Positions 1-8,027 of a stretch of 64,000 nucleotides of DNA are shown in pieces; positions within the stretch are counted from its first letter, which is position 1; each line of letters opens with the position of its first letter. The stretch covers positions 1,054,001-1,118,000 of the forward strand of contig NZ_JAAOYW010000002.1 in the NCBI RefSeq assembly GCF_011761235.1, read 5' to 3'. The notes below the pieces were generated by a model. The model made no database searches. It saw only the letters and a program-made list of their open reading frames with translations, and was not told the origin of the DNA. This DNA comes from Frigoribacterium faeni (GTDB taxonomy: Bacteria > Actinomycetota > Actinomycetes > Actinomycetales > Microbacteriaceae). Made by a program: the position numbers and the translations under genes.

Positions 1-185
1 GCGCCCTCTACGTCGGGTCGCCCGAGACGGTCGCCGCCAAGATCGCCAAGAACATGGCGCTGCTCGGCGCCACCCGCTTCGACATGCGCTACAGCATGGG
101 CCGTCTGCCGCACGCGTCGATGATGCGCAGCATCGAGCTCTACGGCACGAAGGTGGTGCCCCTGGTGCGCGAGATGCTGGCCTAG
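1..185 (+). CDS. LLM-class flavin-dependent oxidoreductase, C-terminal part (partial)
   Basis: The reading frame is open from the window edge and ends with TAG at 183-185. The 60 visible residues begin ALYVGSPETVAAKI and end VPLVREMLA. The GSPETVAxKI motif followed by a helix and a final VxPxVRE segment is typical of the C-terminus of bacterial luciferase-like (F420 or FMN) monooxygenases. Substrate cannot be inferred from this tail. Its stop codon overlaps the stop of the convergent regulator gene (TAG at 183-185 against CTA at 182-184), so no terminator fits between them. Confidence 0.75.
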   Translation, partial: ALYVGSPETVAAKIAKNMALLGATRFDMRYSMGRLPHASMMRSIELYGTKVVPLVREMLA

Positions 186-1132
186 CGGCTCCGCGCCTCC
201 TCGGCTCGCGCCCCCTCGGTCCGCGCCCCCTCGGCCCCGACGGCGCCGACCCGCAGGAAGTCGAGGGCGGCGGCCGCCGGGCTGCCCTCGGCGGCGGTGT
301 ACGCGACGATCCGCAGCTCGCTGCCCGGCACGGTGAACACGTCGCAGTCGAGCTCGAGCGGGCCGACGAGCGGGTGGTCCATCACCTTGCGCGCCGACTC
401 GTGCACGCCGACGGCGCCGCGGGCCCACAGCTCGGCGAACTCCGGCTCGGAGGCGAGCAGCCCGTCGACGAGGCCCCGGAGGCGCGGGTCGTCCGGGTGG
501 TCCACGAGCGTCCGCCTCAGGTCGGACACGAGCGCGGCCCGGAACCGGGCGCCGCCCGCCCCGTCGAGGTGACGGGTCTGCACGGCCGTGCCGCCGCCTC
601 CTCGGCCCGTCGCCGTCGGGTCCGTCGCCGTGGGGTCTGCCTGTCGGCGGGCGTCGCGGAACGCCCGCACGACGATGTTCCGCTCGCCGGCGGGCCAGCC
701 GTCGGGGTCGCCGAGCAGGCTGCCCCAGAGCGGGCTCCAGGTGAGCAGGTCCCAGGAGGCGGTGAAGACCGCCACGGGAGTCTCGCGCAGCCGCCCCACC
801 AGCCTCTGCACCCCGGGCGGGATGTGCCGCGACACGACCGCCGCCGTCGGGGGCAGCAGGCCGGCGCTGCGGAACAGGTGGTCGCGCTCGGAGTCGTCGA
901 GCTGCAGGGCCCGGGCGAGCGCCGTCGCGACCTGGTCGGAGGGGTGCTGGGCGCGGCCCTGCTCGAGGCGCACGACGTAGTCGACCGAGAGGCCCGCGAG
1001 GGCGGCCAGCTCCTCGCGCCGCAGCCCGAGGGCACGGCGCCGGCCGCCGGCGGGCAGGCCGGCGTCACCGGGAGCGAGGCGGGCTCGCCAGGTCTTCAGC
1101 AGCCAGCCGAGCTGGTCGTCCTGTGCAGGCAT
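182..1132 (-). CDS. XRE-family regulator with MmyB-like ligand-binding domain
   Basis: 316 aa. Residues about 30-95 form a helix-turn-helix XRE domain (LGLRREELAALAGLSVDYVV, RLEQGR), the hallmark start of the MmyB-like regulators common in actinobacteria. The rest (RHIPPGVQRLV, TASWDLLTWSPLW) matches the PAS-like ligand pocket of that family. It is divergent from a short-chain dehydrogenase 101 bp away, the usual arrangement in which the regulator controls the dehydrogenase; control here is inferred. The last 20 residues (GAEGARTEGARAEEARSR) are a low-complexity tail encoded by imperfect GC-rich repeats and a copy of the dispersed GCGCCTCCTCGG motif at 193-207, so the C-terminus looks extended by repeat DNA. 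Confidence 0.88.
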   Translation of the reverse strand: MPAQDDQLGWLLKTWRARLAPGDAGLPAGGRRRALGLRREELAALAGLSVDYVVRLEQGRAQHPSDQVATALARALQLDDSERDHLFRSAGLLPPTAAVVSRHIPPGVQRLVGRLRETPVAVFTASWDLLTWSPLWGSLLGDPDGWPAGERNIVVRAFRDARRQADPTATDPTATGRGGGGTAVQTRHLDGAGGARFRAALVSDLRRTLVDHPDDPRLRGLVDGLLASEPEFAELWARGAVGVHESARKVMDHPLVGPLELDCDVFTVPGSELRIVAYTAAEGSPAAAALDFLRVGAVGAEGARTEGARAEEARSR

Positions 1133-1161
1133 GAGCTCATCCTCTCCTCCCCCGGGGGCGG

Positions 1162-1178
1162 CTGCCTGGTACTGGCAG
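1162..1178. promoter_or_regulatory. Candidate operator in the XRE/SDR divergent intergenic region
   Basis: The 101-bp gap contains the interrupted inverted repeat CTGCCTGGTACTGGCAG with arms CTGCC/GGCAG, the only clear dyad between the two divergent starts. It is a reasonable binding site for the adjacent XRE regulator. Binding is inferred from position and symmetry only. Confidence 0.35.
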
Positions 1179-1233
1179 TCCTCCCGCCGGGCCGGGCCAC
1201 GCGCCCGTCGGCGCGGGCGCGCAGACTCGGGTC

Positions 1234-1926
1234 ATGACCACGACACTCATCACCGGATCCAACAAGGGCCTCGGCCTCGAGACCGCCCGCCGCCTGCTCG
1301 CCGAGGGCCACACCGTCTGGATGGCGGCCCGCGACACCGCCCGCGGGCAGCAGGCCGCCGACGAGCTCGGCGCCCGCTTCGTGCAGCTCGACGTCACCGA
1401 CGACGCGTCGGTCGCGGCGGCCGCCGAGCTCGTCGCCGCCGAGGGCGGGCTCGACGTCCTCATCAACAACGCGGGCATCACGGGGTCGCACGCCGACCCG
1501 GCCGACCTGACGGGCGCCGACGCGCTGCTCGTCCTCGACACCAACGTGGCCGGCATCGTGCGCACGACGCACGCGTTCCTGCCGCTGCTGCGCGCCTCCT
1601 CGGCACCGGCGATCGTCAACGTGACCAGCGGGCTCGGCTCGTTCACCGCGGTGCACGACGCCGACCGTGTCGAGTCGACCGTGGTGGCGCCGCTCTACAC
1701 GGCGTCGAAGTCGGCCGTGACGATGCTCACGGTGCAGTACGCCAAGGCCCTGCCCGGCATCCGCGTCAACGCGGCCGACCCCGGCTACACGGCGACCGAC
1801 CTCAACGGCCACTCCGGGCCGCAGACGGTGACCGAGGGCACCGACGCGGTCGTCGAGCTGGCGACCCAGGGGTCCGACGGCCCGACGGGCACGTTCATCG
1901 ACCGCGACGGGGTGGCGCCCTTCTAG
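1234..1926 (+). CDS. Short-chain dehydrogenase/reductase (SDR) family oxidoreductase
   Basis: 230 aa, classical SDR length. The NAD(P)-binding motif TGSNKGLG is at residues 7-14, NNAG at 78-81, the catalytic Ser near 132 (VNVTSGLG) and the YTASK catalytic pair at Tyr155/Lys159. Arg after strand two (AARDTARG) suggests NADPH preference. The substrate is unknown; such proteins next to MmyB-like regulators are generally uncharacterised ketone or quinone reductases. The ATG at 1234 has no clear Shine-Dalgarno sequence. Its TAG (1924-1926) overlaps the stop of a small convergent gene on the other strand. Confidence 0.92.
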   Translation: MTTTLITGSNKGLGLETARRLLAEGHTVWMAARDTARGQQAADELGARFVQLDVTDDASVAAAAELVAAEGGLDVLINNAGITGSHADPADLTGADALLVLDTNVAGIVRTTHAFLPLLRASSAPAIVNVTSGLGSFTAVHDADRVESTVVAPLYTASKSAVTMLTVQYAKALPGIRVNAADPGYTATDLNGHSGPQTVTEGTDAVVELATQGSDGPTGTFIDRDGVAPF

Positions 1927-2099
1927 CGGGTGGTGCCGGCCGCGGGGGCGGCGTCGCTCGGCTGCCGGCTCTGCTCCTGCTGCTGGGGCGCCGGGGAGTG
2001 GGCCGTGCTCTCGTGGGGCAGCGCCCCGCCGAAGAGGGTGGCCGCCGCGATGCCGAGCACGACGACCCCGAGCTGGGTTCTCACGATGGGGCTCGCCAC
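1923..2099 (-). CDS. Small single-span membrane protein
   Basis: 58 codons starting at GTG 2099 and ending at 1923. A GAGAGGA ribosome-binding site lies just upstream on the minus strand. After a short basic N-terminus (VASPIVRTQ) comes one hydrophobic helix (LGVVVLGIAAATLFGGAL), then a hydrophilic Pro/Gln/Ala-rich tail (HESTAHSPAPQQQEQS). It could be a membrane anchor or an exported peptide. I do not recognise a family. The overlap with the SDR stop codon is 2 bp. The well-placed ribosome-binding site and the TM pattern support it. Confidence 0.5.
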   Translation of the reverse strand: MASPIVRTQLGVVVLGIAAATLFGGALPHESTAHSPAPQQQEQSRQPSDAAPAAGTTR

Positions 2100-2218
2100 G
2101 GGGGTCCTCTCGGTCGTCGGCGTCGGTCGACGTCGGGTTCCGATCCAAGCCGCACCGCGCCTCCGGCACGACCCCCAGAGCGAGCGGCCCCCGCACGGGG
2201 TGCACGTCGGCGCGGGCT

Positions 2219-2278
2219 ACACCCCGAATGCCGCACCACACCTCGAATAAACGGGGTGTCGTGCGGCATTCGGGGTGT
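2219..2278. repeat. 60-bp palindromic element between convergent genes
   Basis: Perfect 18-bp inverted repeat (arm ACACCCCGAATGCCGCAC at 2219-2236, its complement at 2261-2278). The symmetry continues inward with two mismatches to a central AATAAA, so nearly all 60 bp are one palindrome. It lies between the small gene at 1923-2099 and the end of the CopD-CtaG gene and could act as a terminator in either direction. No T-tract follows. It resembles REP-type extragenic palindromes and shares the AATGCCG core with the elements at 17.3 kb. Confidence 0.75.
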
Positions 2279-2345
2279 GACGCCGGCAGCTGCCGCGCAC
2301 GAGCGCACGAGCGCAGCCGCGCACGAGCGCACGCGCGCCGCGGGC

Positions 2346-4322
2346 TCAGCGACCGCTGCGGGCCAGCGCCTCAAGCTGCTCGTTGTACGCCGTCAGCTCG
2401 GCGTCGCCGTCGCGGTCGGCCTGGCGGTCCTTGCGCTTGGCCTCGCGGCCGTCGCTGCGGCTCCACATGATCGCGACGACGATGGCCATGGCCACGGTCG
2501 GGATCTCGCCGACGCTCCAGGCGATGCCGCCCGCCGCGTACTGGTCCTGCATCGGGGTGACGCCCCAGGTGCGGCCCATGGCGCCGTACCAGTCGGCGAG
2601 GAACAGCCCGGTCGCCGTCATGATGCCGATGCCGAAGAACGCGTGGAACCCCATGGTCGCCAGCAGCACGACGATGCGCAGCGGGTACGGCAGGCGGCCC
2701 TTGACCGGATCGATGCCGATCATCGACTGCACGAAGAGGTACCCGACGATCAGGAAGTGCACGATCATCCAGTAGTGGCCGAGGTGCGTCGTCGTCGCCC
2801 AGCTGAAGAGCGACGTGTAGTAGAAGACGAAGAGCGACCCGGCGAAGAGCACGGCGGCGACGATCGGGTTGCTGATCACGTGGGCGTACCGCGAGTGCAC
2901 GAGGATCATGATCCACTCGCGCGGCCCGCGGGTGCCGTCGGCCCGCTTGCGGATCGCCCGCAGCGCCAGGGTGACCGGGGCGCCGGGCACGAGCAGCACG
3001 GGGATCACCATGCCGAGCACCATGTGCGACAGCATGTGCGCGCTGAACAGGTACGGCTCGTAGACGTTCGGGGCGCCGTTCGTCACGTAGAACAGCACGA
3101 GCATGCCGGCGACCCACGACACCGTGCGGCCGAGCGACCACCCGTCGCCGCGGCGGTGCAGGCGCACGACACCGGCCACGTAGAAGAAGATCCCGAAGGC
3201 ACAGACGAGCGCCCAGAGCAGGTCGACGTTCCACTCCGTCAGGTACCGGATCGGTGTCAGCTCCGGAGGCAGCGCCTCCTCGGTCAGGATCTCTGCCGCG
3301 GTCGGGGCGGCCAGGTCGGTCGTCGCGACCTCCTCGACCGGGGTGGCCGTGCGGGCGAGCGCCGACGCGACGCCCGAGGCGAGTCCCATGAAGGCGAGCT
3401 CGGCGGCGACGAACCACCAGAAGAAGCGTGCGGTCGCGGTCGGGTGGGTGTCCATGCGCCGCACCAGGTACTGACGCTGCACGACGCCGAACAGGCCGAG
3501 CGCGACGAGGGCGAAGGTCTTGACCAGCACGAGCACGCCGTAGCCCGTCGACAGGGCGGCCCAGTCGCCGATCCGCAGCGCCGCGCTGCCGACTCCCGAG
3601 ACGGCGACGACGACGAAGCAGATGATCGCGACGGTCGAGTAGCGCGCGAGGACGACGCCGATGCGGCCCTTCTCGAGGGTGCTCCGCAGCAGCACGAGCG
3701 CGACGAGCCCGCCCAGCCAGACCGACGCGCCCTCGAGGTGCAGCGCGAGGTCGGTGACGGCGGCGTCGTGTCCGCTCGAGCCGGCGGCGTGGCCCTGCTG
3801 CGCCAGGGGGATGAGCCCGCCCCCGGCGAGCACGGTCAGGGCGACCAGGGCCCAGATGTTCCGCAGCACGAAGCTCAGCACCGTGACGACGGCGGCGATC
3901 AGCGTCGTGGTGAGCCAGGCACGGCCGAGTTCGGTGTCGGTGAGGAAGAACGCCAGCGTGCGGCCGAACTGCTCGTCGAGGGTGACGGGCACGTTGGCGA
4001 CGCTGAGGAACGTGAAGAAGCTGGTGGCCGCGGAGGCGACGGTCCAGAACCCGGCGGCGCCGGCGGCGATGTCCATGGCGCGCTCGAACTCGGGCCGGTC
4101 GCGCGACAGGGCGAAGCAGGTGAGGAACAACGTGCCGATGGTGACCGCGGCGCCGATGTTGCCGAGCATCTTGGCCATGGGCAGCCCGTAGCGCACGACC
4201 TGGCCGGGGTCGACGACGAGCGGCGCGTCGGCCGCGCCGCCGAACTTGAGGGCGGCGACGAGGGCCGCGAACGCGACGACCACGAGCAGTGCGGGCCCGG
4301 CCGTGCGAGAGAGTCTGGGCAT
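2346..4322 (-). CDS. CopD-CtaG fusion: copper transport / cytochrome c oxidase assembly membrane protein
   Basis: 658 aa from ATG 4322. The N-terminal half carries about eight TM segments and matches the CopD copper-import domain (HLEGASVWLGGLVALVLL). The C-terminal half from about residue 360 matches caa3-type oxidase assembly factor CtaG (FSAHMLSHMVLGMVIPVLLV, GHYWMIVHFLIVGYLF). Conserved His and Met residues in the membrane helices suit copper handling. The protein probably supplies copper for the CuA/CuB centres of cytochrome oxidase. An in-frame ATG at 4331 is possible, but TAGCAT at 4330-4335 (minus strand) sits 7 nt before ATG 4322 and suggests a leaderless start there. The tail is charged and cytoplasmic. 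Confidence 0.9.
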   Translation of the reverse strand: MPRLSRTAGPALLVVVAFAALVAALKFGGAADAPLVVDPGQVVRYGLPMAKMLGNIGAAVTIGTLFLTCFALSRDRPEFERAMDIAAGAAGFWTVASAATSFFTFLSVANVPVTLDEQFGRTLAFFLTDTELGRAWLTTTLIAAVVTVLSFVLRNIWALVALTVLAGGGLIPLAQQGHAAGSSGHDAAVTDLALHLEGASVWLGGLVALVLLRSTLEKGRIGVVLARYSTVAIICFVVVAVSGVGSAALRIGDWAALSTGYGVLVLVKTFALVALGLFGVVQRQYLVRRMDTHPTATARFFWWFVAAELAFMGLASGVASALARTATPVEEVATTDLAAPTAAEILTEEALPPELTPIRYLTEWNVDLLWALVCAFGIFFYVAGVVRLHRRGDGWSLGRTVSWVAGMLVLFYVTNGAPNVYEPYLFSAHMLSHMVLGMVIPVLLVPGAPVTLALRAIRKRADGTRGPREWIMILVHSRYAHVISNPIVAAVLFAGSLFVFYYTSLFSWATTTHLGHYWMIVHFLIVGYLFVQSMIGIDPVKGRLPYPLRIVVLLATMGFHAFFGIGIMTATGLFLADWYGAMGRTWGVTPMQDQYAAGGIAWSVGEIPTVAMAIVVAIMWSRSDGREAKRKDRQADRDGDAELTAYNEQLEALARSGR

Positions 4323-4432
4323 CGCTCCCATGCTAGGTCGCCCCGACCGTGAGCGGGAGCGCTCCGCTCGCCGCCGAGCGATCTCCCGCCGCCCCGCCCG
4401 CCCGTTCGTGCAACACCCCCTGGACGCACGAA

Positions 4433-4462
4433 AGAGGGCGGCGACCGAAGTCGCCGCCCTCT
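4433..4462 (-). terminator. Hairpin terminator of the HU gene
   Basis: Perfect 13-bp stem (AGAGGGCGGCGAC and its complement) with a CGAA loop, 28 nt beyond the HU stop codon. On the minus strand it is followed only by a short T-poor stretch, so it may be an actinobacterial I-shaped terminator without a U-tract. Confidence 0.8.
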
Positions 4463-4489
4463 CGCGGGTGCTCCCTGAGGAGCGGAGGA

Positions 4490-4777
4490 CTACTTGACCG
4501 CAGCCTTGAGCTTGCTGCCGGCGCTGACCTTGACCGAGTCGCTCGCGGCGATCTCGAGGGCCTCACCCGTCTGCGGGTTGCGACCCGTGCGGGCGGCGCG
4601 GTGCGTCTTCTCGAAGGCGATCCACCCGGGGATGGTGACCTTCGTGCCGTCGGCGACCGACTGCGAGACGACGGAGAAGAACGCGTCGACGACGCTGCCG
4701 ACGGCAGCCTGGCTCTGGCCGGACTCGGAAGCGACAGCTGCGACGAGCTCGGTGCGGTTCAGTGACTTGTCAGCCAT
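4490..4777 (-). CDS. hup: HU family DNA-binding protein
   Basis: 95 aa, the size of short HU. The start MADKSLNRTELVAAVA and the DNA-binding arm signature (GWIAFEKTHRAARTGRNPQT) are diagnostic. The basic beta arms and RxGRNPxTGE motif intercalate in the minor groove of bent DNA. It lacks the long Lys/Ala tail of mycobacterial HupB. ATG is preceded by AGGAGG. It is a nucleoid-associated structural protein, followed by a strong hairpin terminator and therefore probably its own transcription unit. Confidence 0.96.
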   Translation of the reverse strand: MADKSLNRTELVAAVASESGQSQAAVGSVVDAFFSVVSQSVADGTKVTIPGWIAFEKTHRAARTGRNPQTGEALEIAASDSVKVSAGSKLKAAVK

Positions 4778-4946
4778 GTGGTGTCCTCCTCGGACTTCGT
4801 TCGGTGAGACATGACACGGCGTTCACCGTGCCTGTTCGGATCAGGCTGCAGAGCCGAGGGCCCTGCTCCCGTGTGGTTCAGTTGCCGACGCCGAGGCGCC
4901 GGGCGGGTCGCTCCCCGGAGCCGAGGCTCCGGGAAACGGCTCGAAC

Positions 4947-5252
4947 CTACCAGGAAGACTTCGTGATGCCCGGAAGCTCACCACGGTGCGCCATGTCACG
5001 GAAGCGCACACGGCTGATGCCGTACTCCTTGAGGTGACCGCGGGGGCGACCGTCGATCGCGTCGCGGTTGCGGAGGCGGACCGGCGACGCGTCGCGCGGC
5101 AGCTTCTGCAGGCCGAGGCGGGCGGCCTCACGGCTCTCGTCGGTGCCGGCCGGGTCGACCAGGGCCTTCTTCAGCTCGAGGCGCTTCTCCGCGTAGCGGG
5201 CGACGATGACGGCGCGCTGGTCGTTCTTGGCGATCTTGCTCTTCTTGGCCAT
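4947..5252 (-). CDS. rpsN: 30S ribosomal protein S14, zinc-independent form
   Basis: 101 aa starting [20 protein letters not shown] and ending [11 protein letters not shown], full length for the long S14 type. It has no Cys pairs, so it is the C-minus form that needs no zinc. The conserved [12 protein letters not shown] and [12 protein letters not shown] segments contact 16S rRNA in the 30S head. It is the last gene of an L28-L33-S14 operon on the minus strand, 2 nt after the rpmG stop. In many actinobacteria this trio is repressed by Zur and replaces zinc-binding versions under zinc limitation; here no Zur-like box is visible upstream of the operon. Confidence 0.95.
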   Translation of the reverse strand: MAKKSKIAKNDQRAVIVARYAEKRLELKKALVDPAGTDESREAARLGLQKLPRDASPVRLRNRDAIDGRPRGHLKEYGISRVRFRDMAHRGELPGITKSSW

Positions 5253-5254
5253 GC

Positions 5255-5422
5255 TTAGCGCTCCTCGCGGAATTCGACGTGCTTGCGGATCACGGGGTCG
5301 TACTTCTTGAGCACGAGGCGATCGGGGTTGTTGCGACGGTTCTTCTTGGTCACGTACGTGAAACCGGTGCCCGCCGTCGAACGGAGCTTGATGATGGGAC
5401 GGACGTCCTGCTGACGAGCCAT
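5255..5422 (-). CDS. rpmG: 50S ribosomal protein L33, zinc-independent form
   Basis: 55 aa, [20 protein letters not shown], then [20 protein letters not shown]. This is a complete L33. The CxxC pairs of the zinc-binding form are absent. Its ATG overlaps the rpmB stop in TAATG (5420-5424), so L28 and L33 are probably translationally coupled, and rpsN begins 2 nt after its stop. L33 sits near the E site of the 50S subunit. Confidence 0.95.
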   Translation of the reverse strand: MARQQDVRPIIKLRSTAGTGFTYVTKKNRRNNPDRLVLKKYDPVIRKHVEFREER

Positions 5423-5658
5423 TAGATCTTCTCCCCACGAGCGAGCAGGTCCTTGACGACCGACTCGATGCCACGAGCGTCGATGACCTTGATCCCCTTG
5501 GCGCTGAGCTGCAGGGTCACGTTACGACGAAGCGACGGCACGTAGTACGTCTTCTTCTGGATGTTCGGGTCGAAACGACGCTTGGTGCGTCGGTGCGAGT
5601 GCGAGATGTTGTGTCCGAAGCCGGGAACGGCTCCGGTCACCTGGCAGGTTGCTGCCAT
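5422..5658 (-). CDS. rpmB: 50S ribosomal protein L28, zinc-independent form
   Basis: 78 aa. The motif [20 protein letters not shown] is diagnostic for L28. Position 5 is Cys, but the second Cys of the usual N-terminal CxxC is Thr (CQVTG), so this is the C-minus variant. It is first in the rpmB-rpmG-rpsN operon. A strong GGAGG is placed 7 nt before ATG on the minus strand. The three together form the zinc-sparing ribosomal set, next to the zinc uptake block. Confidence 0.96.
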   Translation of the reverse strand: MAATCQVTGAVPGFGHNISHSHRRTKRRFDPNIQKKTYYVPSLRRNVTLQLSAKGIKVIDARGIESVVKDLLARGEKI

Positions 5659-5928
5659 GATTTTCCTCCGTAGGTACCGTAGGGAGCGCCGCCCGGAGGC
5701 GATCGACCCCTACCCAAGGTCACTTGTCGGCGCGCGTCACCCCGCTCGGCCCGCGTGACGGGCCGTGGTGCTCGAGGATCGGTGCACATGGGCGCAGAGA
5801 GCGCCCAACCAAAGGGAGAGCCTACGCGACACGCCCGAGGCCACGCAACCCGTCGTCATCCCGGCGACCGCGGCCCGTCGGCTGAGCTGAGACCCCGACC
5901 CTTCGACGGCTGGTCCCGGGCCGCCGCC
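5659..5928. other. Intergenic region upstream of rpmB
   Basis: About 270 bp without a credible gene. It contains the rpmB ribosome-binding site and a small hairpin with arms CGGCCCG/CGGGCCG at 5747-5765. I searched by eye for an AT-rich Zur-type palindrome like the one before znuA and did not see one. Confidence 0.5.
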
Positions 5929-6507
5929 TCAGCTCGGCGCCGCCGCGGTCCGCACGTTCGCGCCGGACGCGAACCGGCACGCGTCGTCGTCGGGGCAGGC
6001 GACCGAGAACGTCAGCACTCCGCTGCCCTCGGGCACGAGCAGGCTCGCGTCGGCCACGTCGGCCGCGTGCTGCAGGCTCCACTCGGCCTGGACGACCCGC
6101 ACGCCCTCGACCTCGACCACGTGGGAGGCGTCGACCACGAGCTCGGCCCCGTCGAGGCGGCTCGCGAAGGCGACGGCGTGGCCGCTCTCGATGCCGTCAC
6201 GGCCCGACATGCGCGAGCCGTAGATGTTCACGAACTCGGCGTCGTCGGCGAAGGTGCGGGCGAGGGCCGGGGCGTCGCCGGCGTTGAACGCGTCGACGAA
6301 GTCGTCGACGAGCGCCAGGGCGGCGTCGTCCTGGGCGGCCGAGGCCGTCGATCCGGGCGCCGTCGAGCCGGGCGCGGTCGAGCCGGGCGACGTCGACGAC
6401 GACGAGGGCGCCCCCGACGTCGAGCAGCCCGCGAGGGCGAGGACCGTGACGGCGGCGCCGGCGAGACGGATCGAGAGGGGGGTGCGACGCAGGTCGAGGT
6501 GGTTCAT
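5929..6507 (-). CDS. Secreted lipoprotein with SnoaL/NTF2-like domain
   Basis: 192 aa from ATG 6507. The signal peptide ends in a lipobox (VLALAGC, about residues 22-28), so the protein is exported and lipidated. A Ser/Thr/Gly/Pro linker with repeated PGSTA units follows. From about residue 60, DDFVDAFNAGDAPALARTF and FVNIYGSRMSGRDGI fit the NTF2-like/SnoaL fold (SgcJ/EcaC type). No catalytic residues can be assigned. Two Cys near the end (SVACPDDDACRF) may form a disulfide outside the cell. It is downstream of zur on the same strand, with a hairpin between them. Confidence 0.8.
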   Translation of the reverse strand: MNHLDLRRTPLSIRLAGAAVTVLALAGCSTSGAPSSSSTSPGSTAPGSTAPGSTASAAQDDAALALVDDFVDAFNAGDAPALARTFADDAEFVNIYGSRMSGRDGIESGHAVAFASRLDGAELVVDASHVVEVEGVRVVQAEWSLQHAADVADASLLVPEGSGVLTFSVACPDDDACRFASGANVRTAAAPS

Positions 6508-6520
6508 CCGTGGCTCCAGG

Positions 6521-6550
6521 TGGTGTCGTGCGAAATGTCGCACGACACCA
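6521..6550. repeat. Perfect 13-bp hairpin between zur and the lipoprotein gene
   Basis: Arms TGGTGTCGTGCGA and its exact complement enclose the 4-nt loop AATG. It is 37 nt past the zur stop and 13 nt before the lipoprotein start on the minus strand. It may terminate zur transcription or be an extragenic palindrome; the GTGTCGTGCG core is shared with the 2219-2278 palindrome. Confidence 0.75.
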
Positions 6551-6587
6551 TATCGGGCCGCGGCGGGTGAGCCGAGGAGGCGCCCCT

Positions 6588-7025
6588 CTAGCCGACGGCG
6601 CCGCCTCGCGTCACGGCAGGGTCGCGCCCCGCGGCCTTCTCCGCCGTGCAGGCGGCGCAGGTGCCGAAGACGTCGACCACGTGCTGGGCCTCGGTGAACC
6701 CGTGCTGGGCCGCCACCTGGCGCGCCCAGGTCTCGACGGCGTCGGCCTCGATCTCGACCGTGGTGCCGCAGGTGCGGCAGATGAGGTGGTGGTGGTGCGT
6801 GCCCGGCGTGCAGGCGCGGTAGAGGCTCTCGCCCTCCTGCTGCAGCGAGTCGGCGGCTCCGTCGGAGGCGAGGTCCGAGAGGGCGCGGTAGACCGTCGCG
6901 AGCCCGATCGGCGAGCCCGTGTCGCGCAGCTGGCCGTGCAGCGACTGGGCGCTGACGAAGCCCTCGCTGCGGCCGAGCGCCTCGCGCACGGCCTCGCGCT
7001 GCCAGGTGTTCCGACGCGTCACCAC
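6588..7025 (-). CDS. zur: Fur-family metalloregulator, probably zinc uptake regulator Zur
   Basis: 145 aa from GTG 7025. The N-terminal winged helix (TWQREAVREALGR, GLATVYRALSDL) is typical of Fur proteins. The dimerisation domain has THHHHLICRTCG and a second pair FGTCAACTAEK, the two CxxC pairs of the structural zinc site. It is downstream of znuACB on the same strand, so it should sense zinc and repress the transporter through the box at 9950-9964. The alternative, an iron or peroxide sensor, is less likely from context. A 22-bp direct repeat (7025-7046 and 7079-7100) overlaps and precedes its start. Confidence 0.88.
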   Translation of the reverse strand: MVTRRNTWQREAVREALGRSEGFVSAQSLHGQLRDTGSPIGLATVYRALSDLASDGAADSLQQEGESLYRACTPGTHHHHLICRTCGTTVEIEADAVETWARQVAAQHGFTEAQHVVDVFGTCAACTAEKAAGRDPAVTRGGAVG

Positions 7026-7127
7026 CGCGCACCGCCGACCGTGTCGCCGGGCCGGCTGCCGCCGCCCGCGCCGCCGGGCCGCGCACCGCCGACCGCGTCG
7101 CTCACCGTTCGTGCACCGTCCACCACG

Positions 7128-8027
7128 TCAGGCCTCCTTCGTCGTCGTCGAGGGTAGCGGGGCGTCCTGGGGTCGCCTGGGGGCGCCTCCTCGGCTCTCG
7201 CGCCGGCCGCCGACGATGCGGCAGACGAGCCAGATCAGGAACGAGATCGTCGTGACGTAGGGGCTGATCGGCAGGCCGCCGCCGAGCGCGAGCAGGATGC
7301 CGCCGACGACCGAGACGACGGCGAAGCCGACGCTGAGCAGCGGCACGAGGCGCGGGTCGACCGTGAGCCGCAGCGCCGCGGCGGCGGGCGTCACGAGCAG
7401 GGCGAGCACGAGCAGGGCGCCGACGATCTGCACCGAGACCGCCACGGCGAGGCCGAGCACGAGCATGAAGACGAGGCCGAGCGCGCGCACCGGGATGCCG
7501 GCCGCGGCCGCGACGTCGGGGTCGACGCTGGCGAAGGTCAGCGGGCGCCAGATCACGAGCAGCACCACGATCACGACGGCCGAGATCGCGACGAGCCAGC
7601 CCAGCTGGGGGTTGTCGACCGACACGATCTGGCCGGTGAGCAGGCCGAACTTGTTCGCCGAGCGTCCGCGGTACAGCGCCAGGAACAGTATGCCGAGGCC
7701 CAGGCCGGCGGGCATGAGCACGGCGATGATCGAGTTGCGCTCGCGGGCGCGCGAGCCGAGCAGCCCGATCAGCAGGGCCGCCACGACGCTGCCGACGACC
7801 GAGCCGCCGACCACGTTCGCCCCGATCAGCAGCGCGGCCGACGCCCCGGCGAACGACAGCTCGCTGATGCCGTGCACGGCGAACGGCAGGTTGCGGGTGA
7901 TCACGAACGGGCCGATCAGCCCGCCCACGAGGCCGAGCACGGCGCCCGCGATGATCGAGTTGCGCACCAGGACGACGAGCTCGCCGAAGTCCTGGAACGA
8001 GAACAGCTGGGTCCAGAGATCGGTCAC
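7128..8027 (-). CDS. znuB: Zinc ABC transporter permease
   Basis: 299 aa from GTG 8027, overlapping the znuC stop by GTGA. The start TDLWTQLFSFQDFGELVVLV, about eight hydrophobic helices and the GALLVLALLVTPAAAALRL segment are typical of ABC-3 metal permeases (ZnuB/TroC). The C-terminal tail (RRESRGGAPRRPQDAPL) is encoded by a copy of the dispersed GCGCCTCCTCGGCTC motif at 7183-7197 and looks like an appended extension. It forms the membrane channel for zinc delivered by ZnuA. Confidence 0.93.
   Translation of the reverse strand: MTDLWTQLFSFQDFGELVVLVRNSIIAGAVLGLVGGLIGPFVITRNLPFAVHGISELSFAGASAALLIGANVVGGSVVGSVVAALLIGLLGSRARERNSIIAVLMPAGLGLGILFLALYRGRSANKFGLLTGQIVSVDNPQLGWLVAISAVVIVVLLVIWRPLTFASVDPDVAAAAGIPVRALGLVFMLVLGLAVAVSVQIVGALLVLALLVTPAAAALRLTVDPRLVPLLSVGFAVVSVVGGILLALGGGLPISPYVTTISFLIWLVCRIVGGRRESRGGAPRRPQDAPLPSTTTKEA

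Noticed and set aside
4322-4331. ATG 4331 as the CopD-CtaG start
   Set aside because: It lies within the probable -10 hexamer TAGCAT and lacks a ribosome site; ATG 4322 fits better, though not proven.
1131-4352. Very long plus-strand open frame across the SDR and CopD-CtaG genes
   Set aside because: Arg/Gly/Asp-rich shadow of the real genes in other frames; absence of stops follows from high GC.
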